Below are positions 56,301 to 64,000 of a DNA stretch of 64,000 nucleotides, piece after piece; position 1 is the first letter of the stretch, and every line of letters starts with the position of its first letter. Source of the DNA: Niabella aurantiaca DSM 17617 (GTDB lineage: Bacteria > Bacteroidota > Bacteroidia > Chitinophagales > Chitinophagaceae); assembly GCF_000374125.1 (NCBI RefSeq), contig NZ_KB893626.1, forward strand, positions 310,001 through 374,000, given 5' to 3'. The notes under the pieces are model-generated. The model searched no databases. It was not told the origin of the DNA and saw only the letters and a list, made by a program, of their open reading frames with translations. Made by a program: the position numbers and the translations under genes.

Positions 56301-56574
56301 TTCTGATGCGTTTCTGTATAGTGGAAGTTATCTTAAGATCAATACCGTTACCCTTGGTTATGACTTTGCCAGATCTGTTATTAAGAAAAGGAATCTGAGT
56401 CAGCTTCGATTATATGTAACGGCGCAAAACCTGTACAATTTCACTTCATATAATGGTATGGATCCGGAGATCGGAACGGGGAGCAATGGCGTTGATAATA
56501 GTGAGGTAGGCCGGGATACGGGCCTGTATCCACATGCCCGGACGTTTTTGTTAGGTCTTAATGTGAAATTCTAA
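53374..56574 (+). CDS. SusC/RagA-family TonB-dependent outer membrane transporter
   Basis: The 1066-aa protein starts at ATG 53374 (MSLGLKFDRKKG); the frame is open to 53350. A signal peptide ends near residue 35. A carboxypeptidase-regulatory-like domain follows (VAGRVTDASGDPMVGV, about 48-130), then the TonB-dependent plug (ETVVVGYGRQKKKLVTGA, and ILKDAASTAIYGARAANG), and a 22-strand barrel ending in an aromatic-rich LLGLNVKF. It imports oligosaccharides with the SusD lipoprotein encoded next. The CarboxypepD domain is present, so it uses TonB directly. Confidence 0.95.
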   Translation: MSLGLKFDRKKGVPSFAVKLFFIGLLCCFSAGVAHAAVTNTVKDTSDTRVAGRVTDASGDPMVGVSIQVKEGAAHKGTVTNKEGRFVLNDVPLGATLVVSYVGYQTMEIAAEETEMNIVLQDELKELEETVVVGYGRQKKKLVTGATVEIKGDDIKSRATLSPLAAIQGQSPGVSITSTGGNPGAGFNINIRGAGTVGSTTPLFLVDGVQVSDISYLNASDIASIDILKDAASTAIYGARAANGIIIVTTKTGKAGFSQVSFDGFYGIQNPSRKLKVLNATDYMNMMDEMYVNSGWTSLYTDPSLRQQLLSDASGGTDWIGLLLAKNVPVKNYSVNVQGGTKTSVYSISLSMFEQGGIVGGPDLSNFRRTTFTVNTEHKLYKDILVAGQHLTYVNSKSTGGNYTIRNAIRTPSILPNMDKDHPSEYYYNNTAADGGDNVYGLWSTEITNPYALMMHGGNSVNNSNKLIGDVYFDINLRPDLKFRSSLGIEYLAGRGRNYNPGYPDLSANTNASTSVSAVNQSSDESLSQLLENTLTYTPKVEKGHHFNVLLGTSARKYNYEYLGASNKNLLYEGFDYAWLDNASGTSTSGSMGMRSYPSEDKLFSYFGRVNYDYKGKIMATAIVRSDGSSRFDRDHRRGVFPSFSAGWNISNEGFLQGVNWVDYLKVRASWGQNGNMNIPAYYYLALVNYSYPYAFGPDGNQAVGSALTNRGNPGLGWEKSQSSSVGLDARFLRNRLSLTFDVYNKTTKDWLVSQNLPDVYGVSQTYINGGNVVNKGIELLLSYAANAGKDFTYAVSGNVAFNKNRVSDIPTDDGILHGGAHTLYDGSVEATRSQDGYPLGYFWGYQTSGVFQSADEVSNYKNKDGIIIQPNAKPGDLIYVDRNGDGVINALDKDIIGNGRPDAIFGLTVNLGYKAFDFSVVANGVAGNQILQNYIDPNRNFWNITQDIYDGRWHGEGTSNRYPKIDAQMSNWVNFSDAFLYSGSYLKINTVTLGYDFARSVIKKRNLSQLRLYVTAQNLYNFTSYNGMDPEIGTGSNGVDNSEVGRDTGLYPHARTFLLGLNVKF

Positions 56575-56595
56575 AATTTTAAAAATCACCTGATC

Positions 56596-58293
56596 ATGAA
56601 ATTTTTACGTGTTATACTTTTTATATTTTTTACAATAGCAATAATGACGAGCTGTAAAAAATCTTTTTTGGACAGTTATCCCGCTACCCAACAGACAGAA
56701 GCTACTTTTTTTGACACTTATGATAAAGTGTATGAAGCACTGGTAGGCTGTTATAATGGAATGCGGGGCTGGTCCAATGATGCAGGTAATTATGCCTATA
56801 ATCTCGGATCAGAAATGAAATCGGATGATGCTTCCGGTGGTGGCGGTGTTTCAGATGGGATGACGGTACAGGTCGTAGACCGGTTTGATATCAGTATATC
56901 CCCGGGGGCTGTTGACATCTATTCTGTAGTATGGAAAGGCGCCTTTACCACCATTGCCCGTTGCAACAATTTTTTAAAAAAGGTGGACGATTTTGAATGG
57001 GATGATAATGGTGCATTTGCTACGGATCATTCTTTTAAGAAGGCTGGTGCAATAGCCGAGGCCCGTTTTATCCGTGCGTATATTTACTTTTGCTCAGAAC
57101 AGTTGTGGGGACATTTGCCACTGCTCACCGAAACTACAGAAGATCCGGGCGCTCAGACCCAGGCTTCACCACAGGAAATTTATGAACTGATCGTTAATGA
57201 TTTAAAGTATGCCGCCGGGAATCTGCCCCCTTCTTATGCTACTACTTTAAATGGAAGAATTACTAAATATGCGGCAGAAGCACTGCTGGCACGGGTGTAT
57301 TTATTTTATACCGGCTACTATGGAAGAACGCAAATAGAGTTGCCAAGGGTCAACAAAGCGGAGTTTTTAAACCATATGTCAAATGTATTGACAGAAAATG
57401 AAGTAAAAGCATATCTGGAAGACATTATTGCAAATTCCGGTTGCCAATTGATATCAGATTTCAGAGCACTCTGGCCCGCAGGTGCTTCGGCGGCTGGTTT
57501 GAACTATATAGGCGAAATAAACAATGAGATCCTGTTCGCCATAAAATATGGGTATACCAATGGAACCAAATCTGTATGGACCTCAAATATTGGCGCCAGG
57601 AGTTATACCATGGCTCCTTATGGAAATGGCTGGAGCATAGCTATAGCTAACGGCTCACTATGGAAGAATTGGGATCCGGCGGATGTCAGAAAGGGGGCTT
57701 CTTTATTAAATGTACTGGCTGAGTCCAACACATTTAATGCCGCTCATCCTTATGACGATGACGTGGCCGGTCTGGATGTAAGAGAGTATCAGCATGTATT
57801 TTTTAAGAAATATCTGAATCAGACAAATGCAGAAGGTGTAACCCTATTTGGTATGAATACCGGCGATTTAAGCTCCATGCACAGCTCCCAAGACTTCTTC
57901 ATTATCCGGTATGCAGATGTATTATTGATGGCCGCAGAATTGGGTATTGATGCGCAAAATAATTTTAACCAGGTCAGGAACAGGGCTTATGGAGGTAACG
58001 CTCCGTTTAAGGCAGCTACTTATGAAAACATTATGGACGAAAGACATTATGAATTTGTAGGTGAAGGGCTACGTTACTGGGATTTGTTGCGCAGGGGACT
58101 TGAGTACGCAGCAGACGCCATTCAGATCCAGGCGCCCGGTGTTCAGGCAAGAAATGCCCCCAGCCTTTATGGATCGTCCAACATCATCATAAAGCGCGAG
58201 CGGGTTATGGCTACTTACGGGCTAAGCCAGATTCCGGGAACCCAGGTAACCTTATCGAATGGGAAACTCATTCAGAACGAAGGATGGAACTAA
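56596..58293 (+). CDS. SusD/RagB-family glycan-binding lipoprotein
   Basis: The 565-aa lipoprotein has the lipobox MTSC (about 16-19) and the RagB/SusD fold: TPR-like N-terminus with ARFIRAYIYFCSEQLWGHLPLL, and the C-terminal FIIRYADVLLMAAE and RHYEFVGEGLRYWDLLRRG motifs. It forms the lid of the SusC transporter and binds the glycan at the cell surface. The start is 21 bp after the SusC stop, one operon, with a strong terminator 40 bp after the stop. Confidence 0.95.
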   Translation: MKFLRVILFIFFTIAIMTSCKKSFLDSYPATQQTEATFFDTYDKVYEALVGCYNGMRGWSNDAGNYAYNLGSEMKSDDASGGGGVSDGMTVQVVDRFDISISPGAVDIYSVVWKGAFTTIARCNNFLKKVDDFEWDDNGAFATDHSFKKAGAIAEARFIRAYIYFCSEQLWGHLPLLTETTEDPGAQTQASPQEIYELIVNDLKYAAGNLPPSYATTLNGRITKYAAEALLARVYLFYTGYYGRTQIELPRVNKAEFLNHMSNVLTENEVKAYLEDIIANSGCQLISDFRALWPAGASAAGLNYIGEINNEILFAIKYGYTNGTKSVWTSNIGARSYTMAPYGNGWSIAIANGSLWKNWDPADVRKGASLLNVLAESNTFNAAHPYDDDVAGLDVREYQHVFFKKYLNQTNAEGVTLFGMNTGDLSSMHSSQDFFIIRYADVLLMAAELGIDAQNNFNQVRNRAYGGNAPFKAATYENIMDERHYEFVGEGLRYWDLLRRGLEYAADAIQIQAPGVQARNAPSLYGSSNIIIKRERVMATYGLSQIPGTQVTLSNGKLIQNEGWN

Positions 58294-58336
58294 TGATGTA
58301 AAGATTCTTCGTAGAATTAGTAAAATACTTATTCGA

Positions 58337-58375
58337 CCAGCCGCACAAAGGGATCTGCGGCTGGTTGTTTTATTT
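58337..58375 (+). terminator. rho-independent terminator after susD
   Basis: CCAGCCGCA (58337-58345) and TGCGGCTGG (58356-58364) form a perfect 9-bp stem with a 10-nt loop, followed by TTGTTTTATTT. Confidence 0.88.
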
Positions 58376-58510
58376 AATAGAACAAGGACCTTCATGCCAA
58401 TAGAATACAACATAAAAGACTACCCATTATGGCGGAAACGGCGATTACACCGGCCAGCTTCCGCCCGAAGGCCTGCCGAAACCTCATTCGTATCTGCAGG
58501 CAAAAGAATT

Positions 58511-59404
58511 TTATCTGGCATACATTTTCCGGCTATACTCTAAAGGGCTTCGCTTATTTATTTTTCTAAACTGATAATAGAAATTAGACAAACTGTCAAA
58601 CCCACAGGCATAGCCAATTTCCTTTATCGATTGCCGGCCCTGTCTGATCATTTGACAGGCCTTACTGATCCTGTATTCCGTTAAAAATTCAATATATGTT
58701 TTATTGGCCTTTGCTTTGAAATACCTGCAAAAGGATTCCCTTGTGAGGTTAGCGATCTGGGCTATTTTTTCTATTGTTATATGTTCATCATAGTTTTCAT
58801 AAGTATAGTTTAATATACTTGCATAGCGTTCATCTTCTACAGGGTCCTGCGCATGATATTTCCGGTCGGAAAGCACCTTATAGTCTTTCAGGGTAGAGAG
58901 ACTTTTTAATATTTCAATCAGTATGATCACCTTATCCAGCGGTACTGTTCGCCTAAAAAATTCTTCGAAAAGCGGGATGATATTTTCTTTAGCAGCTTCT
59001 GTAAAGCTTAAGCCATGTTTTGCGAGATGAAACAAATCATAGATGCTTTTAAATTCGGGGATGATATCTGTTCCATTGCCCAGGAAGTTTTCTTTGAACT
59101 GTACCACCATCGCCTCGGGTTGTGCTTCTTTTGTGTTGTTTTTGCAAAAGAATTGTGGTTCGTGCAGAAACGCATGCGGCGTATTTTTTCCTATGAGTAC
59201 TAAGTCATTATCTCCAAACGCTTCTACAGAATCACCCACTATGCGGGTTCCTTTTGATCTTTTAATGAGGATCAATTCTATTTCGGGGTGATAGTGGCAG
59301 GTGTTGGAAAGCTTGCTTCCAAGTTCAATTTTTGAAAAAAAACTTTGATCTGAACTGGATGCTATGTATTTCAGGGATGGCTTGTGTTGCTGAAAAATAC
59401 TCAT
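58511..59404 (-). CDS. AraC-family transcriptional regulator with cupin sensor
   Basis: The 297-aa protein has an N-terminal cupin-type domain (about 20-140, with CHYHPEIELILI and GDNDLVLIGKNTPH) and a C-terminal AraC double helix-turn-helix (about 200-295, with ITIEKIAQIANLTRESFCRY and IKEIGYACGFDSLSNFYYQF). It probably senses a mono- or disaccharide and activates the surrounding glycan genes. It is divergent from a LacI regulator, with a hairpin and two LacI-type operators between them. Confidence 0.9.
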   Translation of the reverse strand: MSIFQQHKPSLKYIASSSDQSFFSKIELGSKLSNTCHYHPEIELILIKRSKGTRIVGDSVEAFGDNDLVLIGKNTPHAFLHEPQFFCKNNTKEAQPEAMVVQFKENFLGNGTDIIPEFKSIYDLFHLAKHGLSFTEAAKENIIPLFEEFFRRTVPLDKVIILIEILKSLSTLKDYKVLSDRKYHAQDPVEDERYASILNYTYENYDEHITIEKIAQIANLTRESFCRYFKAKANKTYIEFLTEYRISKACQMIRQGRQSIKEIGYACGFDSLSNFYYQFRKINKRSPLEYSRKMYAR

Positions 59405-59431
59405 GAGCTTAAGTTAAATCTTCAATTAAAA

Positions 59432-59447
59432 TGGAAATCGATTTCCA
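59432..59447. promoter_or_regulatory. LacI-type operator, site 1
   Basis: TGGAAATCGATTTCCA is a 16-bp perfect palindrome centred on CG, 28 bp upstream of the AraC start. It abuts the long hairpin at 59447-59494. Confidence 0.65.
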
Positions 59448-59494
59448 ATATACTAAAAAATAAATTTTCTTAAAAATTTATTTTTTAGTATATT
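59447..59494. repeat. perfect inverted repeat, 22-bp stem
   Basis: Arms 59447-59468 and 59473-59494 are exact reverse complements around a 4-nt CTTA loop; the stem is mostly A/T and each arm has an A or T run. It lies between divergent regulator genes, where it could act as a bidirectional terminator, an RNA structure in the leader or a cruciform. Confidence 0.9.
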
Positions 59495-59552
59495 GATTAT
59501 TATTGGTTTATGATTGTTTTGTAATTTTTATTTTATATAGAATATTTTTATT

Positions 59553-59568
59553 TGGAAAACGATTTCAT
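59553..59568. promoter_or_regulatory. LacI-type operator, site 2
   Basis: TGGAAAACGATTTCAT matches site 1 at 14 of 16 positions and keeps the central CG. It lies 66 bp before the LacI start codon. Two copies at 121-bp spacing could allow DNA looping. Confidence 0.6.
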
Positions 59569-59633
59569 CATAAAGTTTATTATATTTACGCACCGGAAGA
59601 AAGTATTGCCCTGGCTTAATAAACTTTTAAAAA

Positions 59634-60683
59634 ATGAATGTTCAGCGTTCCAAGGAAAAAAGGATCACCATACATGATATCGCCAGGGAAATAGGCATTG
59701 CGCCCTCTTCTGTATCAAAAGCGCTGAATAACTTGCCTACGATCAGTGACCGGATCAAGGTCCTTGTACGAGCCAAGGCAAAAGAACTGAACTATGTGCA
59801 TAATTCAGGTGCGGCAAATTTAAGAAAGGGTACTTCCCAGTTAGTTGGGGTTGTTGTGCCAAGAATTAATGCCGCTTTTTTTTCTGATGTGATCGCGGGA
59901 ATCGAGGAAAAATGTTTTGAGTACAATCACCGGCTTATCATCTGCCAGTCTGATGAAACATTTGTTCGGGAAGTGCAGGCTGTGGAAACTTTAATACAAC
60001 AAAATGTGGATTGCATTCTTATATCGCTCTCGAAGGAAACAAAAACGAATCTTCATCTTAAAGAAATAGTCGACAGGAATATTGAGCTGATACAATTTGA
60101 CCGAGTTGATGAAAGTTTTAAGAGCCACATTATTGTAAATGATAATGAGAAAGTTGCCTTGAAAGCTGTAAAGCATTTGCTCTCCCAGGGATATAAACAG
60201 ATCGCTTACTTTGGCGGTGCTGAACATATACCTGCCTATAAGGAACGTAAAAAAGGGTACCTGGCGGCGCTTAAAAGTGCCGGCATTAACATCCCGTATC
60301 AGCATGTAGTAGATGATGTATCTCAAAAAGAACGGGCTTATATAACCGCCATTGAATTACTCAAAGGTAATAACCCGCCCGATGCTTTTTTTACGGTATC
60401 GGATCATGCTGCTTTAGGCATACTAAGTGCCATAAAAGAGCTGGGATTAAAGACCCCGGAGGATGTGGGAATTGTTGGCTTTGCAAACGAAACCTTTACG
60501 GAGGCCACCTGCCCTACCTTAACATCGATTGATCAGCAAAGCAGGAAAATGGGGCTTATGGCTTCTGATATTTTCTTTAAGAAATTTCGGGAAAAAGAAA
60601 AACAGCCCTCTTTAAGGAAGCAGGAAACACTTGTGATCAAAAGCACTGTGGTGATAAGAGCTTCTTCTTCCAGGAAGAAGTGA
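59634..60683 (+). CDS. LacI-family transcriptional regulator of the glycan locus
   Basis: The 349-aa protein has an N-terminal helix-turn-helix (ITIHDIAREIGIAPSSVSKA, about 12-31), a hinge near 55-65 and a sugar-sensing domain (about 70-340). Its promoter region holds two matching CG-centred operators, so it probably controls itself and the AraC gene. Its stop is 6 bp from the stop of the convergent fucosidase gene. The ligand, perhaps L-fucose or a derivative, is inferred from neighbours. Confidence 0.9.
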   Translation: MNVQRSKEKRITIHDIAREIGIAPSSVSKALNNLPTISDRIKVLVRAKAKELNYVHNSGAANLRKGTSQLVGVVVPRINAAFFSDVIAGIEEKCFEYNHRLIICQSDETFVREVQAVETLIQQNVDCILISLSKETKTNLHLKEIVDRNIELIQFDRVDESFKSHIIVNDNEKVALKAVKHLLSQGYKQIAYFGGAEHIPAYKERKKGYLAALKSAGINIPYQHVVDDVSQKERAYITAIELLKGNNPPDAFFTVSDHAALGILSAIKELGLKTPEDVGIVGFANETFTEATCPTLTSIDQQSRKMGLMASDIFFKKFREKEKQPSLRKQETLVIKSTVVIRASSSRKK

Positions 60684-60689
60684 ATTACA

Positions 60690-62276
60690 TCAACACCGGA
60701 TCTTGAATCCGTAGGTAAGAGATTCGGATTTATTGAATTTTTCTTTCCACTCAGATGGAATGAAAATCGTAAGACCTTTGGAGCTGTCATAGGACCATTT
60801 TAAAGGCTGTTCAAATCCAAGAAAATGAATGTTACTGCCCCTGGTGGGTTTTACCGTTTTTAAAATGAACTCCTCCCCGGGCCAATTGTAAGAGAACGCA
60901 TACACAATGTTTTCGCTTTTTGCCCTGGTAAAGCGGATCTGTTCTCCTTCTTTCCATTGCGCCCCGGGGCGCGGGCGCGTAGCATAGATCCCTTCCCCGT
61001 TTTTGCGCAACCAGATGCCTACTTCATTTAGTTGCTCTATCGCTTTTGAATGAAACCTTCCATTCAGATCCGGTCCGATGCCTACCATGAAACTGCCTCC
61101 TTTTGAAGCTGCATCCACAATGTTTTTTACAACCCATGCAGCTCCTTTGTAATGTTCTGTATCTGGGTCATAAGAGAAAGTATCCCCCAGTGGATAGATT
61201 ACAAACCATGGTGTATCTGTATTTTCTTTGTCGCCGGGTACAAAGCCTTCGGGAGTATAATAGTCGCCATAATTACCAATACCCCGTGCCCGGTACATCA
61301 CGTCCGGCCGCAGCTTTCTTAAATGCATCAGTGTTTCCCTTAATTGAGGCCATACCCGAGGGCCCAGCCATTGATCCAGGCATATCATGCTGATGTCTCC
61401 ATACCGGGTGATCAACTCTTCTAACTGTGTTCTGTGCCGTTGCATCATTCGGGTTACTTCTGCATCGGTAGGGTTGGGTTGTATGACCAGACCCGATTTC
61501 CGGAAATATTCCTGTGGGTTCTTAATTTCTGGTTGCAGATCTTTTCCAACGACGGCTATTTTTGAAGCATCGGGTACCTGGACCGGATGCTGATTATAGG
61601 GCCTGAAATCGCAGTCGTACCAATCCGGGTGGGAAAAGTACAGGTCTATCTTTAATCCCCTTTTATGCGCTGCTGCACATAGCTCCCGGACAACGTCCCT
61701 TTTAAAAGGGGTTTCCATAATGCTGAAAGCAACATTGCAATCTTCCATAACAGGTCCGCCGGGAGCCGTCCAGTTCATTCTTTTCTTTATTCTTGTTTTT
61801 GTGTCAAACATCGAAAACCCGTCATGATGTTTCGTCGTAAATGTAAACATCTTCGCACCCCAGTTTTCAAAGAGCTGTGTCCATTCATCCGCATCAAATC
61901 CTGTAGGATTCCATGTCTTATGTAAGTCCTGATAAGCCTGTCGTTCTGCAAAAGACATTTGTAAAAACGGCCAGGATTCCTGCTGCAGCTGAAGAATAGA
62001 GTACAATCCCCAGTGCAGACGAATGCCAAACTTCATGTCCAGGAATTGTTCATAAGCTTCATCAGAAGCCCATTTATAGGAAGCAATGGGTATGTCTTCT
62101 ATGTAACCACAGGTGCGCTTATAATGTCCATCAGTAACGGGTAGGCGATGCGTAAAAGGATGCTGGCGAAAAGGAGCTGCAGTGCCGGCAGAAGGGAGAA
62201 AAGAGCCGGCCTTTCCGGTTATTAGGGCGGCGGCGGCGATCCGGGAATTTTTAATGATAAAATTACGTCTGTTCAT
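60690..62276 (-). CDS. alpha-L-fucosidase (GH29)
   Basis: The 528-aa protein starts at ATG 62276, which places NRRNFI of a twin-arginine-type signal at the very N-terminus; the frame is open to 62303. The GH29 barrel shows RLHWGLYSIL, MFTFTTKHHDGFSMFDTKT, LKIDLYFSHPDWYD, and the CLDQWLG segment where the nucleophile Asp normally sits. A C-terminal beta domain follows. It releases terminal L-fucose from glycans. The acid/base residue is not identifiable by eye. Confidence 0.88.
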   Translation of the reverse strand: MNRRNFIIKNSRIAAAALITGKAGSFLPSAGTAAPFRQHPFTHRLPVTDGHYKRTCGYIEDIPIASYKWASDEAYEQFLDMKFGIRLHWGLYSILQLQQESWPFLQMSFAERQAYQDLHKTWNPTGFDADEWTQLFENWGAKMFTFTTKHHDGFSMFDTKTRIKKRMNWTAPGGPVMEDCNVAFSIMETPFKRDVVRELCAAAHKRGLKIDLYFSHPDWYDCDFRPYNQHPVQVPDASKIAVVGKDLQPEIKNPQEYFRKSGLVIQPNPTDAEVTRMMQRHRTQLEELITRYGDISMICLDQWLGPRVWPQLRETLMHLRKLRPDVMYRARGIGNYGDYYTPEGFVPGDKENTDTPWFVIYPLGDTFSYDPDTEHYKGAAWVVKNIVDAASKGGSFMVGIGPDLNGRFHSKAIEQLNEVGIWLRKNGEGIYATRPRPGAQWKEGEQIRFTRAKSENIVYAFSYNWPGEEFILKTVKPTRGSNIHFLGFEQPLKWSYDSSKGLTIFIPSEWKEKFNKSESLTYGFKIRC

Positions 62277-62303
62277 CTGGAAATTATTTAACTGCGGGTT
62301 CAT

Positions 62304-62574
62304 ACATTAAAACAGGAGCTAAATAATCAACTATTTATTTAAGCAGGCTCCTGTATATTATCCAACGGATGCTGTTTGTTTACCCCGGAATGCACAAGCT
62401 GTCCCGCTGATTACAAAGATAAGCGCTGATTTTATTAGATTATTTCCGGGTGTAAGCGGATTAGGTAACATCAAAGAAGCTTATGATAATAATCAGTACC
62501 ATACCTCCATTGATTGTTATTTCCTTTGTTTTTGATGGGTCTGATATTTAAATCAATGATCTATATAAATAAAG
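62304..62574. other. divergent promoter region, fucosidase / SDR
   Basis: I see no gene and no convincing TAnnTTTG box or operator palindrome. An AT-rich stretch directly precedes the SDR start. Confidence 0.4.
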
Positions 62575-63318
62575 ATGAAGATACAAAATAAAACGGCGAT
62601 CATTACCGGAGGCACACAGGGTATTGGGGCTTCCACGGCACTGGAACTTGCTCAGAAAGGGTATCATATTGCCCTGGTGGCACGCCATTCCGGAGATGGG
62701 GCATTGCAAAAGGAGATAGAAAAAAAGGGAGTAAGCTGTCATACCATTGAAGCCGATCTGGGCCATGAGGACAGCTGTTCAAAAATTGCACAGGAAGTAG
62801 ATGAAATGCTAGGAAATATATATGCGTTGATTCATTGTGCAGGAGGCGCTGCCCCCGGAAGTTTGCTAAACGTGTCCAGGGAAATATGGTATCAGGCTTT
62901 TGACATTCATATACACGCAGCCTTTCATTTAAGCAGATCTGTGGTTCCTTACATGAGAAAAAATAAGGAAGGCTTCATCACCTTTATTTCCTCTGCGGCG
63001 GGTATAAGGGGAGTAAAAAATGCATTGGCTTATGCCGTGGTAAAGGGGGCGCTTCCCCAGCTTACCCGCTGCCTCGCTTTTGAGCTTTCTGATGATAATA
63101 TCAGGGTCAATTGTGTTGCTCCCGGCGTTATAAGAACGCGCTTTCAGGATTTTCTTACACCCGAGCAGGTAAAGAATAACCTGGAAAACAGGATTCCCCT
63201 GCATAAAGAGGGATCTCCGGATGAGGTGGCAGCCGTTATCGCAATGCTGATTGATAATGGTTTTATTACAGGAGAAAACATAATCATTGATGGTGGTATG
63301 AGTATGCGTGTGGTATAA
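62575..63318 (+). CDS. short-chain dehydrogenase/reductase (SDR)
   Basis: The 247-aa classical SDR has the cofactor motif TGGTQGIGAS (about 11-20), NAG-like CAGG, the catalytic Ser in FISSAAG and the YxxxK motif in YAVVKGA, with a C-terminal IIIDGGMSM. With a fucosidase upstream and an enolase-superfamily dehydratase downstream, an L-fucose or sugar-acid dehydrogenase is the likely role, but SDR substrates cannot be read from sequence. The next gene starts 81 bp later in the same direction. Confidence 0.88.
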   Translation: MKIQNKTAIITGGTQGIGASTALELAQKGYHIALVARHSGDGALQKEIEKKGVSCHTIEADLGHEDSCSKIAQEVDEMLGNIYALIHCAGGAAPGSLLNVSREIWYQAFDIHIHAAFHLSRSVVPYMRKNKEGFITFISSAAGIRGVKNALAYAVVKGALPQLTRCLAFELSDDNIRVNCVAPGVIRTRFQDFLTPEQVKNNLENRIPLHKEGSPDEVAAVIAMLIDNGFITGENIIIDGGMSMRVV

Positions 63319-63398
63319 ATACACAACCCTGTATCCTTTTTATATTCCCGTACCCTGCTGTCTTTAAATGAATGGCAGGAGCGATAACATACTTTAAG

Positions 63399-64000
63399 AT
63401 GAAAATCGAAAAATTAGAATTATTTGAAGTTCCGCCGCGGTGGTTGTTTCTTAAAATTACAACAAAAAATGGTATTACAGGATGGGGAGAACCATTAATA
63501 GAAGGACGCGCTGCAACGGTAAAAGCTGCTGTAGAAGAGCTTTCCGGTTATTTATTGGGTAAAGATGCCCGGAAGATTGAAGACATCTGGCAACTCTTGT
63601 ACAGGGGCGGGTTTTACAGAGGAGGCCCCGTGTTGATGAGCGCTATTGCGGGAATTGATCAGGCCTTATGGGATATAAAAGGGAAGCTGCTGGGGGTACC
63701 CGTATACGAATTATTAGGAGGGGCGGTCCGCGATAAAATGAAAATATACGGCTGGATCGGGGGCGACAAACCTTCGCAGGTGGTGGAACACGCTTTAAAA
63801 AGAATGGAGCAGGGGTTTCTTGCAGTAAAGATGAATGCCTGTGCAGAGATGGAATGGATTGATACGCCCCATAAAATTGATGCAGCGGTGGCATTGATCG
63901 ATGCGGTCCGAAATACGATCGGGTATGATAAAGGTCTGGGGATCGATTTTCACGGAAGAGTGCATAAGGGCATGGCGAAGGTTTTTATGAAAGAACTCGA
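63399..64000 (+). CDS. galactonate dehydratase-like enolase-superfamily enzyme, 3' end outside window
   Basis: About 200 codons of the N-terminal half are present, starting at ATG 63399. The sequence [55 protein letters not shown] and VKMNACAE is close to D-galactonate dehydratase (DgoD) of the mandelate-racemase group. Such enzymes dehydrate sugar acids to 2-keto-3-deoxy acids using Mg. In this locus L-fuconate or D-galactonate are both possible substrates. The catalytic metal ligands lie beyond the window or near its edge (GIDFHGR). Confidence 0.88.
   Translation, partial: MKIEKLELFEVPPRWLFLKITTKNGITGWGEPLIEGRAATVKAAVEELSGYLLGKDARKIEDIWQLLYRGGFYRGGPVLMSAIAGIDQALWDIKGKLLGVPVYELLGGAVRDKMKIYGWIGGDKPSQVVEHALKRMEQGFLAVKMNACAEMEWIDTPHKIDAAVALIDAVRNTIGYDKGLGIDFHGRVHKGMAKVFMKEL

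Overview
The window looks like chromosomal DNA from a Bacteroidota bacterium, most likely a Chitinophagaceae (Niabella/Chitinophaga-like). The evidence is SusC/SusD pairs with glycan-degrading enzymes, DUF3857 proteins, lipobox lipoproteins, weak Shine-Dalgarno signals and several matches to the Bacteroidota promoter (TTG, about 20 nt, TAnnTTTG). The family-level call is inference; there is no rRNA here.

Layout. 1-7.4 kb: alpha/beta hydrolase (partial), MarR regulator with an operator-like promoter, acyl-CoA dehydrogenase, and a coupled pair of secreted DUF3857/transglutaminase-like proteins. 7.4-12.1 kb: a small pectin/uronate locus (rhamnogalacturonan acetylesterase, pectate lyase, LacI regulator, mannonate dehydratase UxuA). 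12.1-17.3 kb: housekeeping and unassigned genes (TsaC/YciO-like protein, methyltransferase, 2-oxoacid:ferredoxin oxidoreductase beta subunit, diheme cytochrome, membrane protein, DUF1080 lipoprotein). 17.3-20.7 kb: a low-GC stretch resembling an integron-style gene-cassette cluster: a serine hydrolase, a UbiG-like methyltransferase and a truncated HNH nuclease, all on the minus strand, each end 5-13 nt from a GTTAGCGG core, and two cores belong to long imperfect palindromes resembling attC sites. 20.7-25.1 kb: mfd, a flavin reductase-like protein and tRNA-Arg(CCT).

25.16-48.84 kb is a mobile defence island that starts at the tRNA and is flanked by direct repeats of about 240 bp (roughly 85% identical by eye). 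It holds a large serine recombinase with a coupled small protein, a tight three-gene operon (DUF1998-type helicase with a nuclease-like C-terminus, SNF2 helicase, large N6-adenine methyltransferase), a silent inverted copy of the methyltransferase C-terminal third, a tyrosine recombinase, a decayed IS630 element, a HipBA toxin-antitoxin pair and a solitary SF1 helicase. The methyltransferase and its silent copy share a 57-bp perfect inverted repeat placed in frame, so inversion of 2.26 kb should switch DNA specificity. A separate repeat of about 65 bp follows the tyrosine recombinase, the HipBA module and the SF1 helicase.

49.7-64 kb is a polysaccharide utilisation locus: cysteine-hydrolase lipoprotein, GH20 hexosaminidase, SusC, SusD, AraC and LacI regulators, GH29 fucosidase, SDR dehydrogenase and the start of a galactonate-dehydratase-like enolase-superfamily enzyme. 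This fits release and oxidative breakdown of sugars from fucosylated, N-acetylhexosamine-containing glycans. The AraC-LacI intergenic region carries two LacI-type operators and a 22-bp-stem perfect hairpin.
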